A DNA stretch of 34,768 bases from Pseudomonadota bacterium (lineage in GTDB: Bacteria > Pseudomonadota > Gammaproteobacteria > Thiotrichales > Thiotrichaceae), in the NCBI GenBank assembly GCA_002747435.1, contig PDPH01000026.1, positions 1-34,768 of the forward strand. The letters run 5' to 3'. The stretch's first letter is position 1, and each line of letters begins with the position of its first letter. Positions 19,117 through 27,126 of this stretch are shown in pieces. The notes beneath the pieces were generated by a model. The model had not been told where the DNA came from and made no database searches. It saw only the letters and a list, made by a program, of their open reading frames with translations. Made by a program: the position numbers and the translations under genes.

Positions 19117-19827
19117 ATGGCATTTTATTCGGCTTATCATACCTACGAGCCGGTCACTATTGCAGACCGCTTGTTTTTAGATTTGCGCCGCGCCATTTTG
19201 GAAGGTGAGCTGTCCGCTGGAAAAAAAATCAGTGAACCTGAATTAGCCAATATTTATGGTGTTAGTCGTGGTTCTTTACGTGAAGCGATCGGCAAACTGG
19301 AAAATTGCAATTTAGTTACGCGCAAACCCAATATTGGCGCGCGCATTATTAGTTTCTCTGTCGAACAACTGATGGAAATCTATCAAATTCGTGAAGCTAT
19401 GGAAGGCATGGCGGCGCGCCTTGCTGCTCAAAATATGAGTGAACCCGAATTACAACACCTGAAAGATTTATTGGAATGGCATCAAAACGCCATTGTCAAA
19501 CCTGAGGTTTATCACAAAACCGACCTAAAACAAGATGCTGATTTGGATTTTCACTTTTGCATTATTCAGGGTAGTAAAAATGATCGCTTAATGACTATGC
19601 TGTGTCAGGATTTATACGATCTCGTACGTTTTTATCGTTTTCGTCTCAACCCAGGCTTTTCCACCACCGCCATGCAAGAACATGAAATGATTGTACAGGC
19701 CATGATGCGCCGTGATGGAGAAATGTCAGAGCTATTAATGCGACATCATATTCGCGCTTCGCGTGACCGAGCAAGACTGAAACTGGAAAGTATGACACCG
19801 GAAGAGCTCGGTCAAACCATCAATTGA
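19117..19827 (+). CDS. GntR-family transcriptional regulator (FadR subfamily, FCD domain)
   Basis: A 236-residue DNA-binding repressor or activator that responds to a small carboxylate-type ligand. The N-terminal winged helix-turn-helix (about 15-80) contains I-S-E-P-E-L-A-x-x-Y-G-V-S-R-G-S-L-R-E-A, the recognition region of GntR proteins. The C-terminal all-helical FCD domain (about 90-220) starts I-Y-Q-I-R-E-A-M-E-G-M-A-A-R-L-A. It has the probable metal-ligand pattern D-L-D-F-H (about 148), an H in M-Q-E-H-E and an H in M-R-H-H-I. A GAGGCGG precedes the ATG. It resembles regulators linked to methylcitrate/propionate genes as I remember them, but no such genes are in the window. A TATAAT at 19099-19104 is too close to the ATG to be a normal promoter. 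Confidence 0.88.
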   Translation: MAFYSAYHTYEPVTIADRLFLDLRRAILEGELSAGKKISEPELANIYGVSRGSLREAIGKLENCNLVTRKPNIGARIISFSVEQLMEIYQIREAMEGMAARLAAQNMSEPELQHLKDLLEWHQNAIVKPEVYHKTDLKQDADLDFHFCIIQGSKNDRLMTMLCQDLYDLVRFYRFRLNPGFSTTAMQEHEMIVQAMMRRDGEMSELLMRHHIRASRDRARLKLESMTPEELGQTIN

Positions 19828-19889
19828 GCCGCTGAGCCGCCTGCCCAACCCATTCAATAAATAGGCTAAATTTTTATCTAGTCATGGTA

Positions 19890-20477
19890 TCACGGTATCG
19901 AGGCAAGTTGAGCTATTAGCTGATCAGCCAAATCGCTAAGCAGCAGGCTTTGGGCTTGAACCATTAAGCTGATCGCTTCTCCTTTGACGGGACGTTCCAA
20001 ATCAAACAAGCCGGTGCTGACAATTTTGCCATCTTTAGCCTGCTCAATACGCCAATCGCCCTGCAAACTGGCGACTTTTGCGGGCATCGCGTCAAAACGG
20101 CTCACATTGACCACGACTTGATACAACGGTGTTTGCTCCAGTTCCCAAGGAATAGCGCGAATATGCGTTTTCGGTAAACGTCTTTGTAAGTGCTGAGTTA
20201 AGGCAATCGTAAACTCATCCTTTAACTGCCCTCCCCATTGATGCTTATCAGAAATATTTAACGTAAAGTCACTGCGACGCAACACTAATCCTTCTCTATC
20301 CAATAAACTGGGCAATTTAATGGGGCCTACACCTAAGCTGGGTATACGCTTAGACAGTGCTAAGTCAGGCTGAATGGCTGCATTCACAGAGCCTAAAGTA
20401 TGAAACAGCGTAGGCTTGCTCGCTGAACAGGCACTCAAAAACAGTAATACTAGCCAGCTCGTCATCAATAATTTCAT
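19890..20477 (-). CDS. pqiC: Outer-membrane lipoprotein PqiC (ABC-type transport auxiliary)
   Basis: A 195-residue lipoprotein from the ATG at 20477. The open frame continues to a TTG four codons upstream, but GGGAGG sits directly in front of the 20477 ATG. It overlaps the pqiB stop in an ATGA (20474-20477). The signal peptide ends in the lipobox L-S-A-C. The mature part has the DUF330/PqiC layout: G-V-G-P-I-K-L-P, then L-D-R-x-G-L-V-x-R and a W-x-x-x-L motif. PqiC binds the outer end of PqiB to complete a lipid-conducting path across the periplasm. Last gene of the operon. Confidence 0.88.
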   Translation of the reverse strand: MKLLMTSWLVLLFLSACSASKPTLFHTLGSVNAAIQPDLALSKRIPSLGVGPIKLPSLLDREGLVLRRSDFTLNISDKHQWGGQLKDEFTIALTQHLQRRLPKTHIRAIPWELEQTPLYQVVVNVSRFDAMPAKVASLQGDWRIEQAKDGKIVSTGLFDLERPVKGEAISLMVQAQSLLLSDLADQLIAQLASIP

Positions 20478-22417
20478 CGTCCCTCCCAATCCTGTTTGCC
20501 TCGAATCAGTGACTCCGGCTGAGAACGCAAGGTATCGGCTAGCACGCGCACTGAGCGAGACATGGCAGTGACCTCTTCCAGCATTTGACTGAGTTGGTAT
20601 TGCGTCGGTGAATTTCGAGCCAATAAACGGTCTAAGTGGGTGAGCGTATTTTGCAAACGCATCATGGATTTATTCAATGCCTGAGAAGTCGCTTTAAAAT
20701 CCTTACCACTGCTTACAAGCTGACCAGCCAGTGTTTTCATAGCGCGATCGGCACTATCAGACACCTGCCCAACATCAGCAGTCACACTACTCATGGAGCG
20801 ATTCAAGTGAGCTGAGACAGCACCAATATTGCCTGTCACACTCGTGAGCGAACGGTTCAGATTAGCAGAGACAGCACCAATATTACCAGTCACGCTCGTG
20901 AGCGAATCGGTCAATGTATCAGACACTTCATCAACATTGCGTGACAAACCAGGCAAGGTTTGCTGGTTAAACGTTTGCATCACGGTGCGCGCATCCAGCA
21001 TAGCACGACGTGCCTCAACGATGGTGGTTTCTGCTTCATTCAAGACTGAATTCACATTGCCTGCCATTTGTTGTAATTCCTGACTTTCTACAAGTTGGCG
21101 TATCTGTGCCAAGGTTGCTTTAACATCATCGGCAATATCAACCGCAATACGCGACAATTCTTCCACCTGCGTTGGCAGGGTGGGAAAGACATCGTAAAAC
21201 TGCCCCTTGCTAATGCTTGCCGGTTTGGCATTATCTTCAAAGGCCAAAGCAACATACATTCGCCCTGTAAGCAAGTTACCGTGTTGCAGTTTGGCACGCA
21301 TACCCCGTGCTACCAGTGTGTCCATGAGTTGCGGGGCTGCGGCTATATCCATCCCTTCAGAAAAACGTTCGGGTTCTATCGAAATCAATACAGGAATACG
21401 TATTTCCTGTGTTTCTTCATCCAATAACATGCGGATTTTTTCCACCTGCCCGACCCGAATACCTCGAAATTCAACCGGCGCAGCCTCACTCAAACCACGC
21501 ACAGAACCTTCAAAATACAGGGTATAATAAAGCTTGTAATCGTAACGTTTGGCTAAGCTGCTGCTATAATCAGGATAAAGATCAAAGCTCGCGCCCGCTT
21601 CACTGACAGGTACTTTGTCAATGTTCCCCTCCGGGTTATCAAAAGCAATGCCGCCAACTAACAAATAGCTCAGCGCTTCCATATGGAATTCAACACCGCT
21701 CGCTGTTAACTTAAAATCTACACCGCTGGCATTCCAAAAGCGGCTATTAGGGGTCACATAACGAACATAAGGCTCGTCAATAAAAATACTCAACTCAACT
21801 TTGCCCGTTTCACGTGCAAAATGGTAATTAATGACCTCACCCACCTTAAGCTGTCTATACAAAACAGGCGTACCTACATCCAATGACCCCATTGCTTTGG
21901 TTAATAATTTGAATTCACGCCCGGGGCGAGTCGGCTTCTGAAAAGGCGGTGATTCCAATCCCTGATAACACAATAAGGAAGGATTCTCAGCCTCATCCCC
22001 ACGAGATGGAATCATGCCTACATAAGTACCAGAAAACAGTGTGCCCAAGCCAGAAATTTCTGTCCCTTGAATACGTGGACGTACAATCCAAAATTGCGCA
22101 CTACATTCCAACGCATCGCTAATATCTTTATTTAAAGCCAAAGTCACTAATGGTTCTAAATGCTCATCCAGTGAAACACTTTTTACCCTACCGACCGTCA
22201 CTGCCTTAAAACGCACTTGGGTGCTACCGGGTGCAATACCTTCCGCACTGGGGAAACGCACTGTGACAATATCGCCACGCTGAAACCAGTATTGATATAA
22301 TAACCAAGCCCCAATTAAGAGCGCTGTTAATGGAATTAACCAAACGGGTGATGGCCAACGGCGGCGTCTTATTTTAACTTCTGGTAAAGCGCCTTGGTTT
22401 ACCACAGTATCTTGCAT
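20474..22417 (-). CDS. pqiB: PqiB: MCE-domain (MlaD-type) intermembrane lipid transport protein
   Basis: Forms the periplasm-spanning tunnel of the Pqi system. The 647 residues contain one N-terminal membrane helix (about 25-44) and three MCE domains: about 48-135 (G-D-I-V-T-V-R-F-P-S-A-E-G), 168-265 (F-K-L-L-T-K-A-M-G-S-L) and 293-395 (Y-T-L-Y-F-E-G-S-V-R-G-L). A long helical needle follows (about 410-625). E. coli PqiB is about 546 residues, and the excess lies in this needle, part of which is made of 18-residue repeats. It lies 12 nt after the second PqiA gene and overlaps pqiC by 4 nt. Confidence 0.93.
   Translation of the reverse strand: MQDTVVNQGALPEVKIRRRRWPSPVWLIPLTALLIGAWLLYQYWFQRGDIVTVRFPSAEGIAPGSTQVRFKAVTVGRVKSVSLDEHLEPLVTLALNKDISDALECSAQFWIVRPRIQGTEISGLGTLFSGTYVGMIPSRGDEAENPSLLCYQGLESPPFQKPTRPGREFKLLTKAMGSLDVGTPVLYRQLKVGEVINYHFARETGKVELSIFIDEPYVRYVTPNSRFWNASGVDFKLTASGVEFHMEALSYLLVGGIAFDNPEGNIDKVPVSEAGASFDLYPDYSSSLAKRYDYKLYYTLYFEGSVRGLSEAAPVEFRGIRVGQVEKIRMLLDEETQEIRIPVLISIEPERFSEGMDIAAAPQLMDTLVARGMRAKLQHGNLLTGRMYVALAFEDNAKPASISKGQFYDVFPTLPTQVEELSRIAVDIADDVKATLAQIRQLVESQELQQMAGNVNSVLNEAETTIVEARRAMLDARTVMQTFNQQTLPGLSRNVDEVSDTLTDSLTSVTGNIGAVSANLNRSLTSVTGNIGAVSAHLNRSMSSVTADVGQVSDSADRAMKTLAGQLVSSGKDFKATSQALNKSMMRLQNTLTHLDRLLARNSPTQYQLSQMLEEVTAMSRSVRVLADTLRSQPESLIRGKQDWEGR
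20781..20942 (-). repeat. Three 54-bp tandem repeats coding 18-residue helical units in PqiB
   Basis: The units begin at 20781, 20835 and 20889, each recognisable by GTCAC(A/G)CT near its start and GAGACAGCACCAATATT within the first two. The protein repeats are S-L-T-S-V-T-G-N-I-G-A-V-S-A-N-L-N-R and close variants; the outer copies are more diverged. An 18-residue period is about five helical turns, so each unit adds a similar length to the PqiB needle. Confidence 0.85.
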
Positions 22418-22429
22418 ATTGATACCTAA

Positions 22430-23065
22430 TTAGTCCTGTGGAGAAGGAGTAGACTGAGCCTGATTATGTGATTGCCAAATCAAATGCTCATCTAAGGTAT
22501 GGGCGGCCAACATGGTCAAGACCACCACACTTGCAAATGAGAGTGTTCCTGCATTTGCTTCTACTCGGGTGAGCGTACCAAACTGCACCAAGCCCGCTAG
22601 AATAGCGACAACAAACACATCTACCATAGACCATCGTCCAATGTACTCAGTGACTCGATACAACCAGACTCGCTCTTGGGGACGCCAATTTGAACCCAAT
22701 TGAATACTGATTAATAAAAAACTCAAAGCAATTAACTTGAGCAAGGGAACCACAATACTGGCAACAAAAATCAATGCTGCCAAAGGCCACTGCCCTGCTT
22801 CAATCAAATGAAAGACACCACTAATAATCGTGTCGGGTTGACCAGTCCCCATCCAGTACACACTCATGACCGGCAGTAAATTGGCCGGGATATACAAAAT
22901 AGCTGAGGCAATCAATAAAGCCCACGTGATTTCTACACTACGATTAGGCCCGGTAGGAAAGCCATGACCACATCTTGGGCAAAATAAACTAGCTTTGTTC
23001 AGCAGGTTGGTTGGCTTGTGACTCAGACAGGCACACACTGGACATACAATAAACGGGTTGCTCAT
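22430..23065 (-). CDS. pqiA: PqiA-like membrane protein, second half (C-terminal PqiA domain)
   Basis: A 211-residue inner-membrane protein. The N-terminus carries a zinc ribbon (C8-x2-C11...C29-x2-C32). Four hydrophobic helices follow, at about 47-70, 92-117, 145-163 and 172-192. E. coli PqiA (about 417 residues) contains two such ribbon-plus-four-helix units in one chain; here this unit is a separate gene. The W-S-M-V-D-V-F-V-V-A-I-L-A-G-L-V-Q-F-G motif is the conserved PqiA core. It is 18 nt behind the first PqiA gene and 12 nt before pqiB, so all are cotranscribed. Confidence 0.9.
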   Translation of the reverse strand: MSNPFIVCPVCACLSHKPTNLLNKASLFCPRCGHGFPTGPNRSVEITWALLIASAILYIPANLLPVMSVYWMGTGQPDTIISGVFHLIEAGQWPLAALIFVASIVVPLLKLIALSFLLISIQLGSNWRPQERVWLYRVTEYIGRWSMVDVFVVAILAGLVQFGTLTRVEANAGTLSFASVVVLTMLAAHTLDEHLIWQSHNQAQSTPSPQD

Positions 23066-23083
23066 TAAAAATTCACGATATGC

Positions 23084-23710
23084 TTATGGGGCATGACAAG
23101 TTTTTAAACGCTGCCAAACACTAAAAGCATCCAGCACAGCGGTTGCAGAGGCCATACTAATAATCAGAAATATAAATGACCAAAATGAATAACCCAGAAT
23201 CAAGGTAGCCAAATCCCCCAGCTTCACCACTGCAACCAGCATACCCAACATAAAAACTTCCAACATACCCCATGGCTTCACCTGCTGCATCCAGCGATAC
23301 AGCCATAAAGCTGGCTCAGGGCGCCAGTTTAGCCTGATAGTGAGCAAAATCCAGAGTAATGAACATAATTCAAACAATGGAAACAGTAATAGATTCAGGC
23401 TCATTAGCACTGCCAGCAATAAATAGTCCTGATCCCAAAACACCAAACTGGCTTCCCATAACGTAAATTCCTGCAACATGCCCTGAGCGCGCAGCTCCAA
23501 CATAGGAAAAGCATTCGAGATGATAAATAAAACCAGGCTATTAACCGTTAATGCCAAGGAAAAGGAAAACATGTGCGGATTATTGCGATACAACACCTTG
23601 GTGCAACGCGAACAAACAGCTACCATTCCTACCGGAATGACGCGATAAGTCTGTATCAGACCGCACTCGGTGCAAGCAATAGTAGCGTGTTCTTTCACAA
23701 CTCTGCTCAA
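23084..23710 (-). CDS. pqiA: PqiA-like membrane protein, first half (N-terminal PqiA domain); TTG start
   Basis: A 208-residue inner-membrane protein, first gene of the pqi operon. The zinc ribbon is C13-x2-C16...C33-x2-C36, followed by four hydrophobic helices. The conserved motif is W-G-M-L-E-V-F-M-L-G-M-L-V-A-V-V-K-L, equivalent to the W-S-M-V-D-V-F motif of the second half. The start codon at 23710 is TTG behind a GGGG two bases upstream; the only nearby alternative is a GTG at 23698, which would still keep the ribbon. PqiA is thought to feed lipid to, or accept it from, PqiB. Confidence 0.88.
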   Translation of the reverse strand: MSRVVKEHATIACTECGLIQTYRVIPVGMVAVCSRCTKVLYRNNPHMFSFSLALTVNSLVLFIISNAFPMLELRAQGMLQEFTLWEASLVFWDQDYLLLAVLMSLNLLLFPLFELCSLLWILLTIRLNWRPEPALWLYRWMQQVKPWGMLEVFMLGMLVAVVKLGDLATLILGYSFWSFIFLIISMASATAVLDAFSVWQRLKTCHAP

Positions 23711-24037
23711 TGCCCCGTTTAAAAATAGCAGTATAACTGATCTTGGAAGTATAGCGCACTAAGCCTAAAACAACTTACCCGCTCAAGCTGGCGGGTTTTG
23801 CCCATCGCTTACTCCGAGCATATCAGCGCACTCCGACTCAAATGTCGATTGTTTGAACCACAAGCATCACCTTTTAGATGAGCTTACAGCCACTCTTTAG
23901 AAATTCAAAACAAGTCGTTAATTAAAAATTCTTATTTTACTCATAAGCTAAAAAGCGCTAGGATAAAATTTCCCTATAGGTAAACCCTATGATTCGCTGT
24001 ATTCCTTAATCAATTAGCGCTCAATGAAGGAGTCGAT
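23711..24037. other. Intergenic region between pqi operon and CAP lipoprotein gene
   Basis: 327 bp between two divergently transcribed units, with no coding sequence that I can support. It holds a small hairpin ACCCGC/GCGGGT (23777-23782 and 23791-23796) followed on the plus strand by TTTT, possibly a terminator left from a lost gene. It also holds a candidate plus-strand promoter for the CAP gene and an AGTATA at 23730-23735 that could be a minus-strand -10 (TATACT) for pqi. CCCTAT is repeated 13 bp apart (23972-23977, 23985-23990), meaning unknown. Confidence 0.5.
23936..23964 (+). promoter_or_regulatory. Candidate sigma-70 promoter of the CAP lipoprotein gene
   Basis: TTTACT (23936-23941) and TAGGAT (23959-23964) are separated by exactly 17 bp, each four of six to consensus, about 75 bp before the ATG. 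The surrounding DNA is A/T rich. Modest evidence. Confidence 0.35.
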
Positions 24038-24658
24038 ATGCGTAAGCTATTTATTCTTGGCTTTAGTATGTTACTCGCCGCTTGTGGTGGCAGTGATAAC
24101 AGTAGTAGCAGTAATAGCAAAAGCTCAGAAGATCCCCCTAAAATAACGCAACCCATAACCCAAACATCCTTAAGCCCTGCAACCCAACCGCCTAGCATGA
24201 AAGGTATGCTGGAAGCCCACAATAAAGCCAGAGCAGCCGTTGGCATTAATGCACTAGTGTGGTCTAGCAAGATGACCGAGTACGCCGAAGAATGGGCAAA
24301 GCACTTAGCCAACAATAAAGATTGTACCATGATCCATCGTGTAGAGGCGGATAATAATCCTTTGGGTGCAGGGGAGAATCTCTATTGGGCCAGTCCAGTG
24401 AAATGGAGCGATGGCCGTACAGAAACACAGTCCATCGGTACTAAGGATGTTGCTCAATCTTGGGGAGAAGAAAAAACCTATTATAATTATGATGCCAATA
24501 CCTGTGCTAAAGGCAAACAATGTGGCCACTATACTCAGATGGTATGGAACACTACTTTAGAAGTCGGCTGTGGTATGGCATTTTGCCCAGATAAAGGGCA
24601 AATTTGGGTCTGTAATTATAACCCACCCGGCAATATTATTGGCAACAAGCCTTATTAG
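24038..24658 (+). CDS. CAP/SCP-superfamily (PR-1-like) lipoprotein
   Basis: 206 residues. The signal peptide ends in the lipobox L-A-A-C (Cys16), followed by a Ser/Asn-rich then Pro/Thr-rich linker (17-53) that would hold the domain away from the membrane. The CAP domain (55-206) has the family motifs: A-H-N-K-A-R at 60-65, H100, G-E-N-L-Y-W at 112-117, G-H-Y-T-Q-M-V-W at 163-170 and C-N-Y-N-P-P-G-N at 192-199. H100, E113, E144/145 and H164 could form the CAP cavity tetrad. This arrangement is closer to eukaryotic PR-1/CRISP proteins than to the YkwD type common in Bacillus. AAGGAG is well placed before the ATG. It is monocistronic, followed by a hairpin terminator. Function is unknown; CAP proteins bind sterols/lipids or are secreted effectors in other organisms. 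Confidence 0.9.
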   Translation: MRKLFILGFSMLLAACGGSDNSSSSNSKSSEDPPKITQPITQTSLSPATQPPSMKGMLEAHNKARAAVGINALVWSSKMTEYAEEWAKHLANNKDCTMIHRVEADNNPLGAGENLYWASPVKWSDGRTETQSIGTKDVAQSWGEEKTYYNYDANTCAKGKQCGHYTQMVWNTTLEVGCGMAFCPDKGQIWVCNYNPPGNIIGNKPY

Positions 24659-24672
24659 CTATAATTTCTTTA

Positions 24673-24712
24673 AAACACCTCTTGCTTAGTTTAAATAAAG
24701 GGGTGTTTATAC
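24673..24712 (+). terminator. Hairpin terminator after CAP lipoprotein gene
   Basis: AAACACCTC (24673-24681) pairs with GGGGTGTTT (24700-24708) in a 9-bp stem with one wobble and an 18-nt A/T-rich loop, followed by ATACTT. It lies 15 nt after the stop. The loop is long and the T-run short, so efficiency is uncertain. Confidence 0.55.
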
Positions 24713-24978
24713 TTCTCTGATGACCCGATAACTTAAAAAGTTTTAACTGTGTACCGTTGGGTATCACGGTGACAATGGCTGCTGTACTAGCACAAAGCTA
24801 TGTTGTATGCTTAGTTGGTGGGGCACGATGGTGGGCATTCAACAACAGTTACACTTTCCATTGGGTGCGACTTCATCCTCAATCTGAAATCAGTAAAAAC
24901 CAGTATCACATCAGGCTGGCGCACGCCCATCCGCTAAAAAACACTACACAAATAAAGCATTCAATCCCAAATTCCCTG

Positions 24979-25007
24979 TTGACCACCCTACTGACTTACA
25001 CTATCTT
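24979..25007 (+). promoter_or_regulatory. Sigma-70 promoter of the CoA-ligase/ABC importer operon
   Basis: TTGACC (24979-24984, five of six) and TATCTT (25002-25007, four of six) are spaced by 17 bp. Transcription would start near 25014, 10 bp before the palindrome at 25024 and about 74 nt before the start codon. Confidence 0.55.
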
Positions 25008-25023
25008 ATAGGCACAAGATTAC

Positions 25024-25041
25024 CTTTACGTAAACGTAAAG
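25024..25041. promoter_or_regulatory. Perfect 18-bp palindrome CTTTACGT-AA-ACGTAAAG, candidate operator
   Basis: The two 8-bp arms CTTTACGT and ACGTAAAG are exact inverted repeats around AA. The site begins about 10 bp downstream of the predicted transcription start and 47 bp before the acyl-CoA synthetase ATG, a classical repressor position. A TTTACG(T)-centred palindrome is what I remember for the MerR-family regulator LiuR of branched-chain amino-acid and acyl-CoA catabolism in Proteobacteria. That name is from memory and unverified; the palindrome itself is read directly. Confidence 0.65.
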
Positions 25042-25087
25042 TTATTAATTAAACGCAAAGGCCGACACTAGGAGGAGGAGTCAGTAC

Positions 25088-27115
25088 ATGACTGAACGGG
25101 TAACCGAGGCAGTGTCACGTACGGCGTTTGACCGAACGCTGGATACCATTCCCAAATTGCTGTTTCAGCATGCAGCGACACGTCCCGACAAAGTCGCAAT
25201 GCGTGAGAAGGATTTGGGCATCTGGCAAGTATGGAGCTGGCGTGACACATTAGAAGAAATACGCACCCTAGCTTGTGGTTTTGCTGAGCTAGGTTTAAAG
25301 CGAGGGGATAAATTAGCTATTATTGGTGACAATCGCCCACGCCTTTATTGGAGTATAACTGCTGCACAATGCCTCGGTGCTGTTCCCATTCCCTTATATC
25401 AAGATGCTGTTGCAGAAGAAGTTGCTTTTGTACTCGATAATGCCGATGTACGCTTTGCTGTCGTAGAAGATCAGGAACAGGTTGATAAACTACTGGAAAC
25501 GCGTGAGCAATGCCCCCAAGTTGAGCATATCTTTTTCGATGATCCACGCGGCATGCTGCACTATGATCACCCCTTTGTACACAATTTGGATGATCTTCAA
25601 GAAAAGGGGCATCAATACCATCAAGCACACCCCGACTTCTTCCAACAAGAAGCACTCCAAGCCACAGGTGCAGACATTGCCATTATGCTCTATACCTCAG
25701 GCACTACCGGCAAACCTAAAGGCGTTGTGCTCACACATGATAATGTCGTGATTACAGCCCGTAACGGAGCTGAGCGCGAGCATCTAACGGCGGATGAAGA
25801 TGTTTTAGCCTACCTGCCTATGGCTTGGGTCGGTGATAACCTATTTTCAATGGCACAGTCTTATGTCACTGGCTTTACGGTCAACTGCCCAGAAAGTGGC
25901 GCAACCGTTGTGCAAAATTTGCGTGAAATTGGTCCAACTTACTACTTCGCTCCACCGCGTGTGTATGAAAACCTGCTGACTCAAGTCATGATACGCATGG
26001 AGGATGCTAACCAGCTCAAACAGAAATTATTTCACTACTTTATGGAACATGCGCGTAAGGTGGGCATTCCCATACTGAATGGTGAAAGCGTTTCTGCCAA
26101 AGATAAATGGCTATATAAACTCGGCCATTTTCTGGTCTATGGTCCTCTCAAAGATGTATTAGGCTTAGGGCGCATCAAGCTGGCCTTTACCGCTGGCGAA
26201 GCCATCGGCCCGGAAATCTTCGACTTTTACCGCTCGCTAGGGATTAATATCAAGCAGCTTTACGGCCAAACTGAAGCCGTGGTCTTTATCTGTGTGCAGC
26301 CTGATGGCGAAGTCTATGCAGATACCGTCGGCACGCCCTCGCCTGAGGTCGAAGTCAAAATTGATGACAATGGCGAAGTATTGTATCGCGGTCCGGGTGT
26401 ATTCCATTCCTATTACAAAAACCCTGAATCGACTGCTAAAACCAAAACAGCAGACGGCTGGGTTTATAGCGGTGATGCGGGTTATTTTGCCGAAAACGGC
26501 CATCTGAAAATCATTGACCGTGCCAAAGATGTCGGCAAGCTCAATGATGGTACTTTGTTTGCGCCTAAATACTTGGAAAATAAACTCAAGTTCTTCTCTT
26601 ATATCAAAGAGGCTGTGGCCTTTGGTCATGAATGTGATTATGTCACTGCCTTTATTAATATTGACCTAGAAGCTGTTGGCAACTGGGCAGAACGAAAAGG
26701 CTTGGGCTACTCAGGCTATGTCGATTTGGCAAGTCGTGATGAAGTGTATGAACTGATACGCGACTGTATTGAAAAGGTTAATCAAGATATCTCCAAAGAT
26801 ATTCGACTCGGCAATTCACAGATCCACCGCTTCCTGATTCTGCATAAAGAATTAGATGCCGATGATGGCGAGCTGACCCGTACTCGCAAGGTACGACGCA
26901 ATTTTGTGGCCGAACGCTATGCAACATTGATTGATGCACTACATTCTGATGCACCACATTGTCATATTGAGACCGAGGTTAAATTCGAAGACGGACGTAC
27001 CGGCATGCTAGAAGCCGATGTCAAAATCAGGGATGTAAAAACTTGCCCACCTCTGCATCCGCAAGGCGAAGGCGCTACTGCCACTAATAATCCCGCTAAA
27101 CGCCAAGCAGCCTAG
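25088..27115 (+). CDS. AMP-forming acyl-CoA synthetase (long-chain type)
   Basis: Activates a carboxylic acid to its CoA thioester through an acyl-adenylate in the cytosol. The 675 residues have the P-loop motif L-Y-T-S-G-T-T-G-K-P-K-G (about 200-211), the adenine-binding Y-G-Q-T-E (about 393), Y-S-G-D-A-G-Y and the hinge D-R-A-K-D (about 478). The C-terminal catalytic lysine region is G-E-L-T-R-T-R-K-V-R-R. The hinge is followed by V-G-K-L-N-D-G-T-L-F-A-P, unlike the usual D-x-I-x-x-x-G-E-N. It is first of a run of seven same-strand genes encoding a complete HAAT-type ABC importer and a second ligase. A very strong ribosome site precedes the ATG. The substrate cannot be read from the sequence: long-chain, aromatic and branched acids are all possible. 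Confidence 0.88.
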   Translation: MTERVTEAVSRTAFDRTLDTIPKLLFQHAATRPDKVAMREKDLGIWQVWSWRDTLEEIRTLACGFAELGLKRGDKLAIIGDNRPRLYWSITAAQCLGAVPIPLYQDAVAEEVAFVLDNADVRFAVVEDQEQVDKLLETREQCPQVEHIFFDDPRGMLHYDHPFVHNLDDLQEKGHQYHQAHPDFFQQEALQATGADIAIMLYTSGTTGKPKGVVLTHDNVVITARNGAEREHLTADEDVLAYLPMAWVGDNLFSMAQSYVTGFTVNCPESGATVVQNLREIGPTYYFAPPRVYENLLTQVMIRMEDANQLKQKLFHYFMEHARKVGIPILNGESVSAKDKWLYKLGHFLVYGPLKDVLGLGRIKLAFTAGEAIGPEIFDFYRSLGINIKQLYGQTEAVVFICVQPDGEVYADTVGTPSPEVEVKIDDNGEVLYRGPGVFHSYYKNPESTAKTKTADGWVYSGDAGYFAENGHLKIIDRAKDVGKLNDGTLFAPKYLENKLKFFSYIKEAVAFGHECDYVTAFINIDLEAVGNWAERKGLGYSGYVDLASRDEVYELIRDCIEKVNQDISKDIRLGNSQIHRFLILHKELDADDGELTRTRKVRRNFVAERYATLIDALHSDAPHCHIETEVKFEDGRTGMLEADVKIRDVKTCPPLHPQGEGATATNNPAKRQAA

Positions 27116-27126
27116 GAGCACCGACG

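Larger units (their letters stand above)
24713..25087. other. Intergenic region upstream of the acyl-CoA synthetase operon
   Basis: The first 260 bp (about 24720-24975) contain no gene I can support. A short open frame (24757-25011) begins with TTG, has no ribosome site, lacks a recognisable domain and runs into the downstream promoter. The last 110 bp contain the operon's promoter, a perfect 18-bp palindrome and a strong ribosome site (AGGAGGAGGAG, 25070-25080). Confidence 0.5.

Noticed and set aside
23777..23800. GC hairpin plus TTTT as a terminator
   Set aside because: No plus-strand gene lies upstream of it, and on the minus strand it lies upstream of pqi; kept only as a note in the intergenic entry.
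24757..25011. 84-codon open frame between the CAP gene and acyl-CoA synthetase
   Set aside because: TTG start, no ribosome site, no recognisable domain, and it overlaps the operon promoter.
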